Positions 1-12,329 are shown, counted from the stretch's first letter. The stretch is 64,000 nt of DNA from Perognathus longimembris pacificus (GCF_023159225.1 NC_063175.1:5881755-5945754), one strand, 5' to 3'. Numbers and translations are program-made. Notes: generated by a model from the sequence alone, not told the origin.

Positions 1-1345
1 TCAATAAGCATCATTTTGTATGATCATTTGCACATAGCTAATAAGCCCTTGCCATGTTTTCCTAGCAATATCCTCCTTTGGTCTCACAGTGTGAATTTTT
101 AGAGTTCTAGTTAATTTATCATGTCTAAGTTAATTTTTTTTGTCTCTTACTAAACATTGGGTTTACTCCTAGATTTATGGATGAGTAGAATTCCATTGTT
201 TATGTATACCATATTTTCTTGATCCATCATCCACTGAGGGGCATCTGGGTTGATTCCAAATCATGGCTATGGTAAATAATACTGCAATGAACATGGTTGT
301 GCTAGTGACTTTAGTGTGGCATTGTTTGTGGTTAACTGGATAAATGCTCAGGAGTAGGATTTCTGGGTCTTAGGGAATCTGTATGTTTAGTCCTTTTTTG
401 GGGGGGGGCAGTCTAGGGCTTGAAATCAGGGCTTGAGCACTGTTCCTGGCTTCCTTTTGCTCAAGTCTAACACTTTACCACATGTACCATAGCGCCATTT
501 CCAGCTTTTTCTGTTTATGAGGTGCTCAGGAATCAAACCCAGGGCTTCATGAATGTTAGACAAGCACTCTACCACTAAGCCACATTTCCAGCCCCTCTGT
601 GTTTAGTCTTTTGAGGAACTTCCAAACTGTTTTCCAGAGTGGCTGAACAAAACCAACGGTGTAGTAGTGTCCCTTTTTGTCCAAATCCCCAACAGCATTT
701 GTTATTGTTAGTTTTCTTGATAATGGCCATTCTAATTGGGGTGAGGTGGAATCTCAATGTTGTTTTGATTTGTATTTTTTATGACCAGAGATGTTGAACA
801 TCTTTCTTATGTGTTTATTGGCCATTCTTACTTCTTTTCCTGAGAAGTCTCTCTTTAAGCCTTTAGCCCCTTTTTCTTTGAGGATTTGTTTGTGGGGGTT
901 AATTTTTTGAGCTCTAAGTATATTTTAGATATGAGGCCCTTGTCTGATGTATAGCTAGTAAAGATGTTCTCTAATCCTGTGGGCTTTCAGTTTATCTTGC
1001 TAGCTATGTCCCATGTCATGCAGAAAGTCTTCAGTTTGGTAAAATCCCATTTATCCAGTCTTTCTTGGATTTTTTTGTTTCTGGATCTTTACTTAGGAAG
1101 CTTTGATTCATGCCAAGGAGCCCTGGTGTTTCCCCTACTCCTTTCTGTAATATTTTTAGGATATTTGGCCTTACATTGAGGTCTTTGGTCCATTTAGAAT
1201 TGATTCTGGTGCACGGTGATATATAAGGATCTAGCTTTGTTTTTCTGCACATGTATAGCCAATTCTGCTAGCACCATTTGTTGAAGAGGCTGTCTTTCTT
1301 CCATCTTGTGTTTTTGGCTTATTGAATATTAGGTGGCAAAAAGTA
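1..1345 (-). mobile_element. Old L1 fragment (ORF2 3' part and 3'UTR), split by a SINE
   Basis: Read on the minus strand this is the 3' third of a LINE-1. Positions 613-757 translate to the conserved ORF2 stretch beginning RFHLTPIRM and continuing KKTNNNKC, and the flanks match the better preserved L1 copies at 38.7 kb and 52.1 kb base by base in long blocks (for example the antisense 'ctgaggggcatctgggtt' near 235). Many substitutions and frameshifts show an old, dead copy. The 3' end lies near or beyond the window start, and the 5' side fades out around 1345. An IDL-Geo-type SINE at 401-594 interrupts it. Confidence 0.85.
401..594 (-). mobile_element. IDL-Geo-type SINE inserted in L1
   Basis: On the minus strand the element starts at 594 with the ID-like head (ggggctgga...) and runs through the right monomer to an eroded tail near 401. 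It is flanked by an imperfect target-site duplication, 'tctgtatgtttagtcctttt' from 378 and 'tctgtgtttagtctttt' from 596. The surrounding L1 is continuous once the SINE is removed, so this is a secondary insertion. Confidence 0.8.
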
Positions 1346-2100
1346 TTATCCAGAAGGTTTCAGCTCTGAGAAGGCCCATAGGGAAAATTTCACTCTCTCT
1401 TTCTTTTCCTTTTCCAGCCTTCTCTATTTTTATGCTGTTGGCACTTCAGGTTGAATTTACACTTGCTGACCAACCTGTCTACTGCTCATCTGCACCTTGT
1501 AGACCTTTTCAAAATTATTATTATTATTTTGCTTAGGCTAGCTTCAGACCCCAGTCCTCCTGTTCCTGACACTGTTGAGTAACTAGATGGATGCCCGTGA
1601 GTACTTACTTTCTCTTGTGTACTTTGAAAAAGGACCTCTGAACCCGGTGTTTTGTCTAAGGCATATGTTGGCAGTTATCTGCAAATAGTATACAATGTAA
1701 ATTTCAAGGGTAAGAAAGATACATTTGGAAGATAATTTGTGTGCAAACTATAAATATTGCAGAACAGATTGTGTCTCTGTAAATTCTGAGTAACTTCTGA
1801 AACTTTGATGTCCTGCCAATAAATAATATTGAGACACAAGCTTTGCTTTTCTGAGTCTTGTGTCTTGTCATTTCGCCTTTCTGAATCTTCTTATTGATTT
1901 TTTTAAAGTACAATTAGTGATCTCGGCTTACTAAGCATTAATGTTAAAGGATACTTTGAATTACCTAATCCATGACATTTGTTCATTCAGCTAATATTGT
2001 ATTAACCAAGTATTTGCTCCTTGTGCTATGCCAAGTATTGGGGAATATAGTTGTGGCCATGTGACAAGCATTGCTTCTGTATTCACAGATTCAACATAAA
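1346..2100. other. No gene; weak repeat remnants
   Basis: I see no gene. A short antisense B1-like piece may lie at about 1528-1590. Positions 1979-2090 resemble an ancient dispersed mammalian repeat (wording close to 'ttcattcaacaaatatttattgag', then 'ggggaatatagt'), but I cannot name the family. Confidence 0.4.
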
Positions 2101-2312
2101 AATGAGCCCCTGCAATCCTAGCTACTCAAGAGGCAGAGATATGACTATCGTAGTTCAAAGCCAACCTGGGGAGAAAAGTCCATGAAAGTCTTATCTCCAA
2201 TTAATGAGCAAAAAGCTGGAAGTGGGAGTGTAGCTCAAGTGGTAGAGTGCCAGCCTTGAGTGAAAAAGCTAAGGAACCTGACCTTGAGTTCATGCCCCCA
2301 GTACCATCACAC

Positions 2313-2361
<49 letters not shown>
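2101..2361 (+). mobile_element. B1/ID composite SINE with (CA)n tail
   Basis: The B1-like head (gcaatcctagctactcaagaggc) is truncated at its 5' end. It is followed by the typical linker 'cttatctccaattaatgagc', the ID-like half 'gctcaagtggtagagtgcc' and a B-box-like 'gagttcatgcccc'. The A-rich tail has become a (CA)n microsatellite at 2308-2360. Confidence 0.8.
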
Positions 2362-2362
<1 letters not shown>

Positions 2363-2683
2363 AATGCTGCTACTAATGCTATTAGGACTAACACTTTAAC
2401 ATCTAAAACTTCCTTACTATTATATTATTAGTAGACATTTTAAATTACTGTTATTTGTGTAATTATTAATAACCTTTGTAATGTTTTAAAATTTGTACTA
2501 TCTTCAACATTTTAAAGTATTTCTTTCATTTCCAAAGCATCTGTTGACAAGGTTGTAGGCAATGGTGTAATCCCTTACAACTTCTTTAGTTTTCATTTTT
2601 ACTTTTCAAGATTCACATGAACAGTGTATGTCAGAACCAACAAGAACTAAACCCAAAGATACAATACAATCTCTTCTTTTTGT

Positions 2684-2909
2684 GCAGGTGCTGGTGCTTG
2701 GACTCTGAGCCAGGTTGCTGGCCCTTGGCTTTTTTGTTCAAGTTGGTGCTCTATCACTTGAGTCACACCTCCATGGCTAGCCTTTTGCTAGTTCATCAGA
2801 CATAAGATTCTCAAGGGTTTTTCTGCCCCTGCTGGTTTCCAAATGCCATTCTCAGATCTCAGCCTCCTGAGTAGCTAGTATTACAGGAATGAGCCATCAA
2901 CCCCTGCTA
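2684..2909 (-). mobile_element. B1/ID composite SINE, antisense
   Basis: Antisense ID-like half first ('ttcaagttggtgctctatcacttgagtcacacc'), then the linker, then antisense B1 ('cagcctcctgagtagctagtattacagg'). The copy is diverged and no target-site duplication could be defined. Confidence 0.8.
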
Positions 2910-3027
2910 GATTTAGAATAATCTTGAATGAAATCAAATAGCAAATCTTTGTAAGTTTATTCCGCTCCTATTTATCCTTTCTTTTTGTAAACAGCATTTC
3001 CTAAAAACAAATAGGGAATTAGAATAT

Positions 3028-3180
3028 ATTTAAGCAACTACCATATGCCAGACATTTTATACCCATCACCTCATTTCAATACTCAGGTGTTCCACATTTG
3101 TGGTTAGTATATCACATTTATAGAAGAACAATGATAGGGTACTGAGGACAGACTGAGTTTTCAAGTTCATCCAATTGCAC
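3028..3180 (-). mobile_element. MIR-like ancient SINE
   Basis: The sequence runs like the reverse complement of the MIR 3' half: 'ctaccatatgccagacattttatac', then 'cacctcatttcaatactca', then a core-like 'actgaggacagactgag'. Highly diverged, so only the general family is proposed. Confidence 0.5.
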
Positions 3181-4139
3181 CTTCATGTCAATAGTCTTTC
3201 CATTGACTTAATAATGCTGTTAATAATTTTCTGTCTGTTTAGCTACCACACCAGACTTTTACTGTGATGTGGTTTGTATGTATCGATCAACAGGGACTCA
3301 ATGTGTTTAATTGGTATTTTGTTGGCAAATAGCTGATATTTCCATCTTGATAATATCCTAAAAAGATCAGGAGTCAGTTTCGTCACAACTAAATCTAAGT
3401 CCCATCTATAAACAAAGACCTCTGGGGAAGAGCTAAAATGATGGAGAAATGGAAACTAGAGTGGCTTCCAAAAGAGAGATGTCATCTGGTTTGTAAATAT
3501 GTAGATATCTGGGCTACCACCCATTGCCAAACTCCACTCCCAAACAATTTCTGATTTAGTGAATCAGGAGTATAGATGGAACAGTCTCACTTAGGATAAA
3601 TTTCTCCACAATATTTGAAAATCAGTGCACTACATTTAGCTATCTGAGAAAGCCATAATTAGAAAGAAAAAAAGGGTTCTTTTCTGTAACAGTAAAAACT
3701 GGCTAATGAAGAGGATGACCTCCAGATCATATTTGTTTTTATGCTGATGAAACTGATCTCTGTAGAAAGCAAATGTCCTTGGAGACTTTATTCTGGGTAA
3801 GTGAACCTAGGCATATAAGACTTCTGTGATGTTTGGACTTAATTTCCCACAATTCTGTGCTAGACTTTCAAACTTACTGTTACTATAATATGCTAATTGT
3901 TTGGAGGGAGGGATTTTATTGTGACATTTCATAACATACATGTAATGTACTTTGATCATGTTCAACCTTCAATTAGTTACTCTTTCCTTTCCCCCTTCCT
4001 CACCTCCCATTTTTAACTCTCATAATTTTTTAATGATTTTTCTCACATTCCTTTCATAAGTGCATACAATGCAGTTTGATTGTATTGTCCCCCCCTCCAT
4101 GCTCTCTTCTCCTTTCAACATCCTCCAGGACCCCCACTC
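3181..4139. other. No gene; possible MER5-like and T/C-rich repeat remnants
   Basis: Positions 3490-3632 resemble a MER5 (hAT-Charlie) non-autonomous transposon ('ctgatttagtgaatcagg', 'tgaaaatcagtgcactac'). The pyrimidine-rich stretch 3905-4139 looks like an old L1 3'UTR on the minus strand and is interrupted by the younger L1 that follows. Nothing coding was recognised. Confidence 0.4.
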
Positions 4140-5092
4140 AAATACTCCTCTTATACTGTTGGTGGGAGTGTAAACTGGTTCAGCCACTCTGGCAAGCAGT
4201 ATGGAGATTCTTCAGAAGGCTAAATATAGAACTCCCCTTTGACCCAGCAGCCCCACTTTTGGGTATCTATCCAAAAGACCACAAACAAAATCACAGTAAT
4301 GCCACCAGCACAACAATGTTCATCGCAGAACAATTTGTCATAGCGAGAATCTGGAACCAACCCAGATGCCCCTCAGTAGATGAATGGATCAGGAAAATGT
4401 GGTACATATACACAATGGAATTTTATGCCTCTATCAGAAAGAATGACATTGTCCCATTTGTAAGGAAATGGAAGGAGTTGGAAAAAAATTATACTAAGTG
4501 AGCCAGACCCAAAGAAACATGGACTCTATGGTCTCCCTTATTGGGAATAATTAGTACAGGCTTAGGCAAGTCATAGCAGAGCATCACAAGGCCCAATGGC
4601 TATACCCTTATGAACACATAAGATGATGCTAAGTGAAATGAACTCCATGTTATAGAAACAATTGTTATATCACAGTTGTAACTACTTTCAACGTCCCATG
4701 TGTATCTGTAGCTTCTATTATTGATGATGTTCTTGTATCACCTTTCTGTGGTTGTACCTACACTATCTCTGTAATTTTATCTGAGTATATTGGAAACCGT
4801 GTATACTGGTATTGGAACTAGGAAATTGAAAGGGAATACCAAAATTGAGAGACACAGGGTAAAAAAAGACAAACAACTACAAAAGCAATACTTGCAAAAC
4901 TGTTTGGTGTAAGTGAACTGAACACCTCAGGGGGGGAAAGGGAAAGGGGGAGGAGAGAGGGGGGTATGAGGGACAAGGTAACAAACAGTACAAGAAATGT
5001 ATCCAATGCCTAATGTATGAAACTGTAACCTCTCTGTACATCAGTTTGATAAAATTTGAAAACAAACAAACAAACAAAAATACTCCTCTTAT
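4140..5092 (+). mobile_element. 5'-truncated L1 insertion with 15-bp TSD
   Basis: A perfect 15-bp target-site duplication, aaatactcctcttat, lies at 4140-4154 and 5078-5092. Between them is an L1 3' end: the ORF2 C terminus, a 3'UTR containing a G-rich polypurine tract (about 4928-4964), and the 3' end 'catcagtttgataaaatttg' followed by an (AAAC)n tail. Severe 5' truncation, poly(A)-derived tail and TSD are the hallmarks of target-primed reverse transcription. The 3'UTR belongs to the same type as the copies at 47.9 kb and 52.1 kb. Confidence 0.95.
4155..4501 (+). pseudogene. L1 ORF2 C-terminal fragment
   Basis: About 115 codons of the ORF2 protein C-terminal region remain open from the 5' truncation point. 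Conserved landmarks include CWWECKLVQPLW, a DPAAPLLGIYPKD block and the WNQPRCPSVDEWIRKMWYIY block. An extra A in the run before 'ttatactaag' shifts the frame and ends the ORF about 20 codons earlier than in the 52.6-kb copy. No reverse transcriptase or endonuclease domain is present, so it is inert. Confidence 0.9.
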
Positions 5093-6910
5093 GTTCATGT
5101 TCTTATTCCATTCCTGTTTTAGATCTAGATTCCATACCAGTAAGTAGGCCAGTAGTTTAGTTGGGATTCCTGTTGGTTTTGTTACTTCTCTGATTGCCAA
5201 ATTCTATAGGTTTTGATGGTCTGCTATAATCCTGTTTCCATAAATCTATCCATCATTTTTAGCTTGTCTTTTTGAAGGATATCAGCATTTTTAGGAAAAT
5301 GAATATAATATTAGGGCAGAGATGCTATATGAAGAAATTGCCATCAATTCCAGTGACCCAAATATAACCCACAATGTAGGAGATGGAAAATACCTGGCAA
5401 AAGTATGTGGAATTGATCAAATGGCCTAGTATGTATTCCTTCCTTGAAAAGTTGTGTTAAACACCTTCCCTGTTTATCAAAACATTAACAACAATGACCA
5501 ACCAGCCCAGTCCTCAGTGCTAATATTCTAGGCATCAAAAACAGTCTTCTGGGTGGTTGAAGATATAGCTCAAGGGGTAGAGTGCTTGACTCTAAAACAT
5601 AAGTCCTTATGTTCAAACTCCAATATTACCAAAACCAACAAAAATAATGATAACAACAATAATAATAGTAATTCTTCAGTGGGAACAGAATACTTTCATG
5701 TATTTTGCTAATACAGTAAAGCTCTCTGTCCTCCTTAAATCAAAGAAGACTTTTTTTTTTGACCCTATATAACTTGCCTTGTGGGCTCTATTTTAATCCT
5801 AGTGATGTCAATCGTCTCATATTCTTTTCACAGGAGGCTCCTGTTCATTCTCCATGAGGACAAACCAGCTGCATGCATTTAGGGGTTGTGGTGGGATGGT
5901 GGAAAGATAGGAGGTGGTGTAGAGGTAGTGTGAAGCAAAGCAAGAGCTCACAGGAAAGAGTTCCTAATGCATGTGACATTCCGGGGCTGGTCCAGGTTCT
6001 GCCCAAAGTCTTACATACTGTCTTTGTATGAATGTAGACAAATTCAGATTTATGTGGATAGCTTGAACACAAGGTTTCCAGGATTCCCAGGCCTCATACC
6101 ATTAAAGGGGCCAAGTTTACAGGAACTCCTCTCTGGGTGCTAGTAGTGTTTCAGTAGTTTGTAATGTCACTTTCAATTAGCTAGATGGAGGAATTATCCT
6201 GGACCACACCCTATGGGAATGCTAATGTTTTAATTCCATATAAGCTTCCAGTGGACTGATTTGGCTAAATAAGACAATGTGGAAATTGAAGGAAAACTTG
6301 CTGAATATGCTTTTCTGAAATAAGCTAAAGTGGGTGAATTAAAGGCAGAAATCTGGTGAGATGGCACCTTTAAAGCTATCAAGAGAGAGCAGAAAGTTAA
6401 ATAACAGAACAAGATCTTAGACAATGAAGCCAGGCTTCTTTTGGTTTTCTTTATTTTGTTAAATGTTGACCTTTATTAAGACCACGGTCCTGGCTAATGA
6501 GGACGTTATCATGGGTTTGGGGAAAAGGAGTAAGTAGTGTTCTGAGTTAATTAAAATGTCCACTTAAGTAAATGTTCCAGGGCCTATAGTGGCGACAGCC
6601 AAGGGTTCATTAGCTATACTTAGCTACTTGACAAGTATCTGAACGCACAACTTACCTTGAGAAAGCCAAGCTTATATAATAGCTACATATGCAGTGAGTT
6701 CTCAATCTGCTGGAGTCTTCATACAAACAGTTCTCAAGAAACTAAAATTAAGACAATTTACTTACATCCTAATCCTGCATGGTAGGGGACTAGAAACTTT
6801 GCTTTAAAATAATTTTGTGTCTTGATATACTTGGGAGTCTGTTAGGAAAACCTGTGATGAGGTGACACTGAAGTCATTCTTACATATCAAAGGCCTGGAG
6901 AGTTTATAAA
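5093..6910. other. No gene recognised; short ID-like element inside
   Basis: Mostly AT-rich unique sequence with no ORF that resembles a protein. Positions 5549-5640 hold a short ID-like unit on the plus strand ('atatagctcaaggggtagag', then an A-rich AACA tail); confidence for that piece is about 0.6. Confidence 0.5.
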
Positions 6911-7564
6911 AACAGATTGGATACAAAACAATACGTTGTAAACTAACTGTAAAACTCAGGGGGTAGGAATTGGGAAGGAAGGAAGGTGGGAGAAAAATGA
7001 GTGAGGAGCATAGGGAATAATTAGTACACGTCTAGGATAGTCCTAGCAGAAGATCACAATAGCTCAATAGCTATGTCCGTAGGGGCACATAAAATGATGC
7101 TAAGTGAAATGAACTTCAAGTTACAGAAACCAGTAGGATATCATTGTTGTAGTTATTTTCAACATGCCATGTGAAACCGTACCCTTTTTTTTTTTCTTGT
7201 ATTCCCTTCCTGTGGTTTTACCCCGATATCAGTGTAACTGATTTTAGTACCCTGGATATTGTATATACATGTATTGGAACTAGGGAAGGGAAAGGGAATA
7301 CCGAAATAGAGAGACAAAGGATAAAAGGACAAACCAATGCAATAGCAATACTTACAAAACCATATGGTGTAAACCAACTGTACAACTTCATGGTGGGGGA
7401 GAGGGAAATGGGGATGGGGGAAATGAGGGAGGAGGTAACAAGTTGGACAAGAAATATACTCACTATCTTACATATGTAACTGTAACCCCTGTGTACATCA
7501 CCTCGACAATAAAAAATTTTAAAATTATTTAAAATAGAAGAAAAAAACAACAACAGACCGGATA
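6911..7564 (+). mobile_element. L1 3'UTR insertion with a partly repeated 3'UTR segment
   Basis: Diverged flanking repeats (aacagattggata at 6911-6923, aacagaccggata at 7552-7564) suggest one insertion. From about 7011 the element is a normal L1 3'UTR ('gggaataattagtac' through 'aactgtaacccctgtgtac' and an A-rich tail). The bases before it, about 6935-7008, already resemble a later part of the same 3'UTR ('gtaaactaactgtaaaactcaggggg' in copy form), so order is not collinear with other copies. It belongs to the 3'UTR type shared with 21.3, 38.7 and 54.0 kb. Confidence 0.85.
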
Positions 7565-7797
7565 GTTGAAGTACTCCATTTGAATTCTAGCATCTTGTCA
7601 GGTGATGTTGAAACCGCAGGTACAGGGACTACCCTGAGAATAGAATTTTTTTTCTATACTCATAGAAAAGATACTGGAGTGGAAAATTACCCCTGTTATC
7701 CCTTCTATTGAGCTTTCAGTGTGACCAAGGGAAGGCTATTGGTGTTAGTGAGCTTCTGTTGATGTCTTCTTACAACTTGCTGTTGCTCTTTGTTTGT
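7565..7797. other. Unannotated spacer
   Basis: No repeat family, RNA or coding signal recognised. Confidence 0.4.
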
Positions 7798-8025
7798 TTT
7801 GGGGGCCAGTACTGGGGCTTGAATTCCGGGCGATGGCATTCTCCTTAGCTTTTTTTGTTCAAGGCTAGCACTAACCCACTTGAGCCACACCTCTACTTCT
7901 GGCTTTTTGCTGGCTAGTTGCAGATAAAGGTCTCATAGACTTTTCTGCTTTAAACTGTGATCCTCAGATCTCAGCTTCTTGAGTAGCTAGAATTACAGGT
8001 ATGTGCCACTAGCACCAAGTTCATG
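7798..8025 (-). mobile_element. B1/ID composite SINE, antisense
   Basis: Antisense order is clear: 'ctggggcttgaattc' (end of the ID half), 'caaggctagcactaacccacttgagccac', the linker 'agataaaggtctcatagac', then B1 'agctagaattacaggtatg'. Confidence 0.85.
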
Positions 8026-9706
8026 CTTGAATTCTTGTGTGTTCAACTGCGCAAAGGGAAGTCTATCTAACACTCCTGGAAATGGTGACCTTGTGGTGAA
8101 TGTTTTATAACCAAATGCTTGGTGAAGAGGGAAAAACCCTAATTGTCATCTCAATCAATTAGTTCTTAGTCAGTGAGCACTCATCTTCCAAACTGAACGT
8201 AGGGCTGTGTGTTGGGAATGGGAAGGCTGCGGACGAGTGCTGGCTCTGGAGCCATGCTCCATCACTCCACCCTCTCAGTCTCAGACGACTACATCGTTTG
8301 TCCCTGACCTTTGCATGTGATTTAGCAAGAGCCGCTTTGATTGAAGACTATTTGGTCTGGGGATTTTAAGGGACTAGTAAGGCTTGTTGGTTATTTTCCT
8401 TCGGATTATGTCGCATATGTTAAAAGTCAGTAAGCAATGGGGTCTGAAAAATCTCATTTACAAGATGAAAGAAAAACAACAACATTTGGGCCTTGTGTTT
8501 CAGGCCAGGAGTGGTAAAACAGAATGGAACTAGATAACTCTGGAAACTATATTCACTGTGTTGTTATATTAATTATTAAGTATTCTTAACTTTCTTGTTC
8601 AGGCTAGGGGAATGTAAATAAAGATCAGTGCCAGAAAACAAAGGTAGTTAGCTTCCATAATGTTTTATTTGGGGTTGTTAAGTAATAGTTTGTGTTGTAG
8701 GGACATAAGATGTAATTATTTTAATCACTTTCCCAGCTCCCTTTGCATGGACATCATTAACTTTGCTTCTGATTAAAATGTGTGTCTCTAGGTATTTTAT
8801 CCTTACCTCAGACTGAAATCCCCACAGCCAACCAGTGAGTCTGGAGAATACCGATACTATATCCATATGCACATACACCTGGCCACCCTTCTGGAAAACC
8901 AGTATAATGTAGCATTTTATCTTTTGTATTTTCACCTGATCATGAGCAAAGAAGAGCACAGTGGTCAGCATCCCCAGTGTACCCAAGGTAGTTCAGGAAG
9001 ATATGTGGAAGTGAGTAGCCATTCCTGTGCTAGCTCCTCCCTTCTCCTCCGGGCCTTGCTTCTGGACCAGGCAAGCGCGGATTAGGTAAACAACCCACAA
9101 AACCAAATCATTTGGCCAATGGGGGGGAAATCATTAAGTGTAGATAAGAAAAATATTTTTCCTATACTTGTAAGTATAGCTCCAAATCCTGAGATAAAAG
9201 TTCCCTGTTATTTCTGCAAAAGTATTTGCTCTCACATTGGAAGAGGGCTGCAGTAAATGTTGTACAATGCGATGCATTTAAAAGATGATACGCAAAGTAG
9301 AACGTACCATTTGCAGACTGAACACATTTCTCTCTTAAATAACATTTCTGCTAAGAAAAGACATCATTAAGGCTAATAATAGGAATACAGATTTTCACTA
9401 AAGAACCAATTACCTCCCCATGTTAAATAACACAATGGTATAAGATAGAAATTGCTTATAATAGTAATGCAAGGAAATTCTCTGTCGCCCAAAGGTTTTA
9501 TAGAATTTACAACTTTAATTATTTCTTTAAGTACTAAAAAATTATTCCTGAAAGTAATGGTGATATTCCATAATTGGATTTTTAGATGTCACCTAATTCA
9601 GAAAGAAATGATATTAATTTTCAGTTGAACAGAATTTTACAGGTTTTGATAGACAGCTTTATTGAGATATGATTCATATATATATATATATATATATCTT
9701 AGTCTG
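8026..9706. other. No gene recognised
   Basis: Unique-looking sequence. Only a short (TA)n run at about 9678-9698 stands out. No ORF has protein-like features, and I could not match the stretch to any repeat. Confidence 0.4.
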
Positions 9707-10140
9707 GGCATGCTGATGGCTCACACCCAAAATTCCAACTATTCAGGAAAAGCAAGGTTTGAGTCCAGTTGAGGCAAAAATGTAGCAAGACCCCATCTCA
9801 ACCAATAAGCTAGGTCTGGTGGTATATGTGTGTAATTCTGAATCCTCTCCGTGCAGGAGGCATAGAGAGGAAGATTGCAGATTGAGGCTAAACTGAAGTG
9901 AAAGTGTGATATTCTATTTAGCACCACTTCTGGCCTTTTTTATGTATATGGTGCTGAGGAATTGAACCTAGGGCTTCATGTATACGAGGCAAGCACTCTT
10001 GCCACTAGGCCATATTCCCAGCCTATCTGAAAAATAACTAAAGCAAAAAAAATAAAAATAAAAGGACTTGGGTCATGGTTTTCAAGTGCTAGAGCCCCTG
10101 ACTAGTAAGTGTGAGGATATGAGTTCAAATGTTGATTCTG
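9707..10140 (+). mobile_element. Old B1/ID SINE with a nested antisense ID element
   Basis: A dimeric B1-like SINE runs plus at 9707-9900 ('gtctgggcatgctgatggctcacacc', then a second B1-like unit from about 9808), and its ID half appears to resume at about 10060-10140 ('catggttttcaagtgctagag'). Between them, 9919-10022 is an antisense ID head ('ctgaggaattgaaccta', 'cgaggcaagcactcttgccactagg'), a later insertion. Confidence 0.65.
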
Positions 10141-10269
10141 AAAAAAAGCTTTCTGGAGAGTGATCAAAATATACTAAATTAACTGTGGTGATAATTCCAC
10201 ATGTGTACAAATATTCTCAAAAGGGTTGATGGTGTATTTCAAGTGAGAACTGTCCTCCTTTGTCAATTT

Positions 10270-11365
10270 CAATTGAGATTTAAGCCTTTTAATGATTGAT
10301 TATAAGTGTTCTTTAGAGATTCTGAATACAAGCCCTTTAAGGATGGACATATGAAAAATATTTTCCCCTTTGGAATGATGCCCACTAAAATAAAAAAAAT
10401 TAATTGTAATGAAATTTGCTTTGGTTTTTCTCTTCTTATGTTTGTGCTTCTGTAATAACACCAAAATCACCTTTGCCAAATATAAGGCCATGAGTATGAG
10501 GCCTATGTTTGTTTTTTTCTATGAGTTTTATAGTTTTGAACTCTTAGCTTTTAATTCTTGATCCATTTTTATTTAATTTTCAAATATGTAATGAGGTGAA
10601 TTTCCAAATATATACATATATATTCCACGCAACTACCCAATTGTCTAGCACTGGTGACTTGAGATCATTCTTTTCCCACTGAGTGTTGACCATAGGCATA
10701 TAGGTCTATTGCTCAACACTCCCTTAATTAAACTTCACTGAGCTGTATATTTAATCTCATGTCCAAATCACATTTTCATGATTGCATTGCTTTCTGATAA
10801 GTTATGAAATGGAAAATTCTGAATTACCAGCCTTTTGAGAACTGTTTTGGATATTCTGCATCCCTTGCAATTCCACATGTATTTTATAATCAGGCTGTCA
10901 ATCTCTACAGAGAAAGCAGCTGGGATTCTAATATGGAATTGTGCATATAGATTAGGAAGTATTGTTATCTAACAACAATGAAGCTATGGGATGCTAGATT
11001 TCCTTTAAGTTCTTTCTGTGATATTTCAGGGTTGCCAGGGTATAGGTTTTAAACTTCTTTTATTGAATTTATACTCAAATATCCATTTTTTATGTTACTG
11101 TGGAAGGAATTGCTTTCTTAATATAATTTTCAGGTTGTTCCTTGTAAATGTACATTGCACATTATATAAATATAGCAGAACTTATTTTTTTGTATTTTTG
11201 CTTTTATACCTGCCATCTTCCTGAACTCACGTATCTCTAGTCATTTTTATTGGATTCCTGAGCACCTTCTATATTTAAGATTATGCTATCCAAGTTCAGA
11301 GACAATTTTCCTTTTTCCTTTCCAATCTGACTGTGTCTTTATGAAATGCACCATCTTCCTCTCAA
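10270..11365 (-). mobile_element. Ancient mammalian L1 (L1M-type), ORF2 region
   Basis: The antisense sequence follows the ORF2 3' region known from mammalian L1M families: 'tctgaatacaagcccttta', 'gagttttatagttttgaactctta', 'cttgatccatttttattt', then the cognate of the 'cagcaccattt...tggtctat' block and 'tctgtgatatttcagggttgcc'. It is heavily diverged and unlike the rodent-specific L1 copies elsewhere in the window, so it is an old insertion. Confidence 0.7.
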
Positions 11366-12329
11366 TTACCTTTCATGATCATATCCAGTGGTTTTGAGAG
11401 CATCTGAAGATTTGAACTTCACAATCCATTGTAAATGAAGTCTGTTCCTTTGGGAAGGGATTAGAAACTGTTCCATGGCTTGTTTCTTCCCTCAGGAAGA
11501 ATTCTCTGAGCCAAGACTTTGCAGCAGGGTGTGGAACTGTAACACGCTTCTCTTCAAATGACACCTGAGAGCTCTCACTTCCAATGGTGCTGTGTATTCT
11601 GTGCAGGGGAGGAGGCAGCAGAGCTTCTCCGGTTGTAAGTGATCTGCTGTGTAGGACCTCCACCATCCAAGTCAGAGAAAAGACAATCAGATGGGGCGTT
11701 CTCACATTCCATAAGCAAGAGCTAGATGGAGGAGGGGATTTCGTTCATCTGAAACCTAGCTTCAAGAACAGGTAGCTGGGGCTAGACAAAAAATAAAGAA
11801 TTCTTGCTTCTTCAGAAAACAAAGACCTCTGACTGAGGGGTGGTCTGGTAGAGAGGCCCTCTTCTCAAGACTGTAAGAGTTTCATTTCTGGGGAACCTCA
11901 GAAGAACTCTTGGCTCATATGCCACAGACACTTGAACTTGAACTCTTGGTTCATATACCACAGACACTTGAACTTCTCCTTTTGAACTTTTACCATAATC
12001 TTTAATGGGTGTTTCTTTATGTGCTGTATTCACAGAGAAGAATTTTCAGAGGCTTTTGATAAGCTGTTTGCTTCATCATTTTCAACAATTTCACTGAGAG
12101 GTAGGTCAATAGAGCCTTCCAAGTATCAGGGCAGAAGTTAATCTCTAGTATGTGTTAGTTTATTTTTAAAAGTTTCACTTCTATTTTTCATATTATTATT
12201 AATTACAAAGATTTTGACAGGCATATCCTTTAGGTAGCTTTTATCTTATTTCCTTACTGATATCTACTAAGGAGGAATTTCTTGTTAGATATTGGAAGTA
12301 TAAATATAAGTGTAAAGCATCTAGGCCCT
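11366..12329. other. No gene recognised; contains a 36-bp tandem duplication
   Basis: Unique-looking sequence. ORFs at 11379-11705 (minus) and 11584-11775 (plus) are short and overlap on opposite strands, which argues against coding. The local duplication at 11904-11975 is listed separately. Confidence 0.4.
11904..11975. repeat. Tandem duplication, 36 bp x 2
   Basis: Two adjacent 36-bp units each read gaactcttgg(c/t)tcatat(g/a)ccacagacacttgaactt and differ at two positions. They translate in the minus frame to a repeated VSVAYEPRV-like string, which is a by-product of the duplication. Confidence 0.9.

Noticed and set aside
575..757. Minus-strand ORF as a host gene
   Set aside because: It translates the conserved L1 ORF2 C-terminal region and runs into the SINE head, so it is a retrotransposon remnant.
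4818..5200. Minus-strand ORFs over the L1 3'UTR (and counterparts at 7.2, 21.2 and 39.7 kb)
   Set aside because: They read the antisense of the L1 3'UTR polypurine tract. The repeated SLSIL/FPFPS-type strings across copies reflect repeat homology, not coding.
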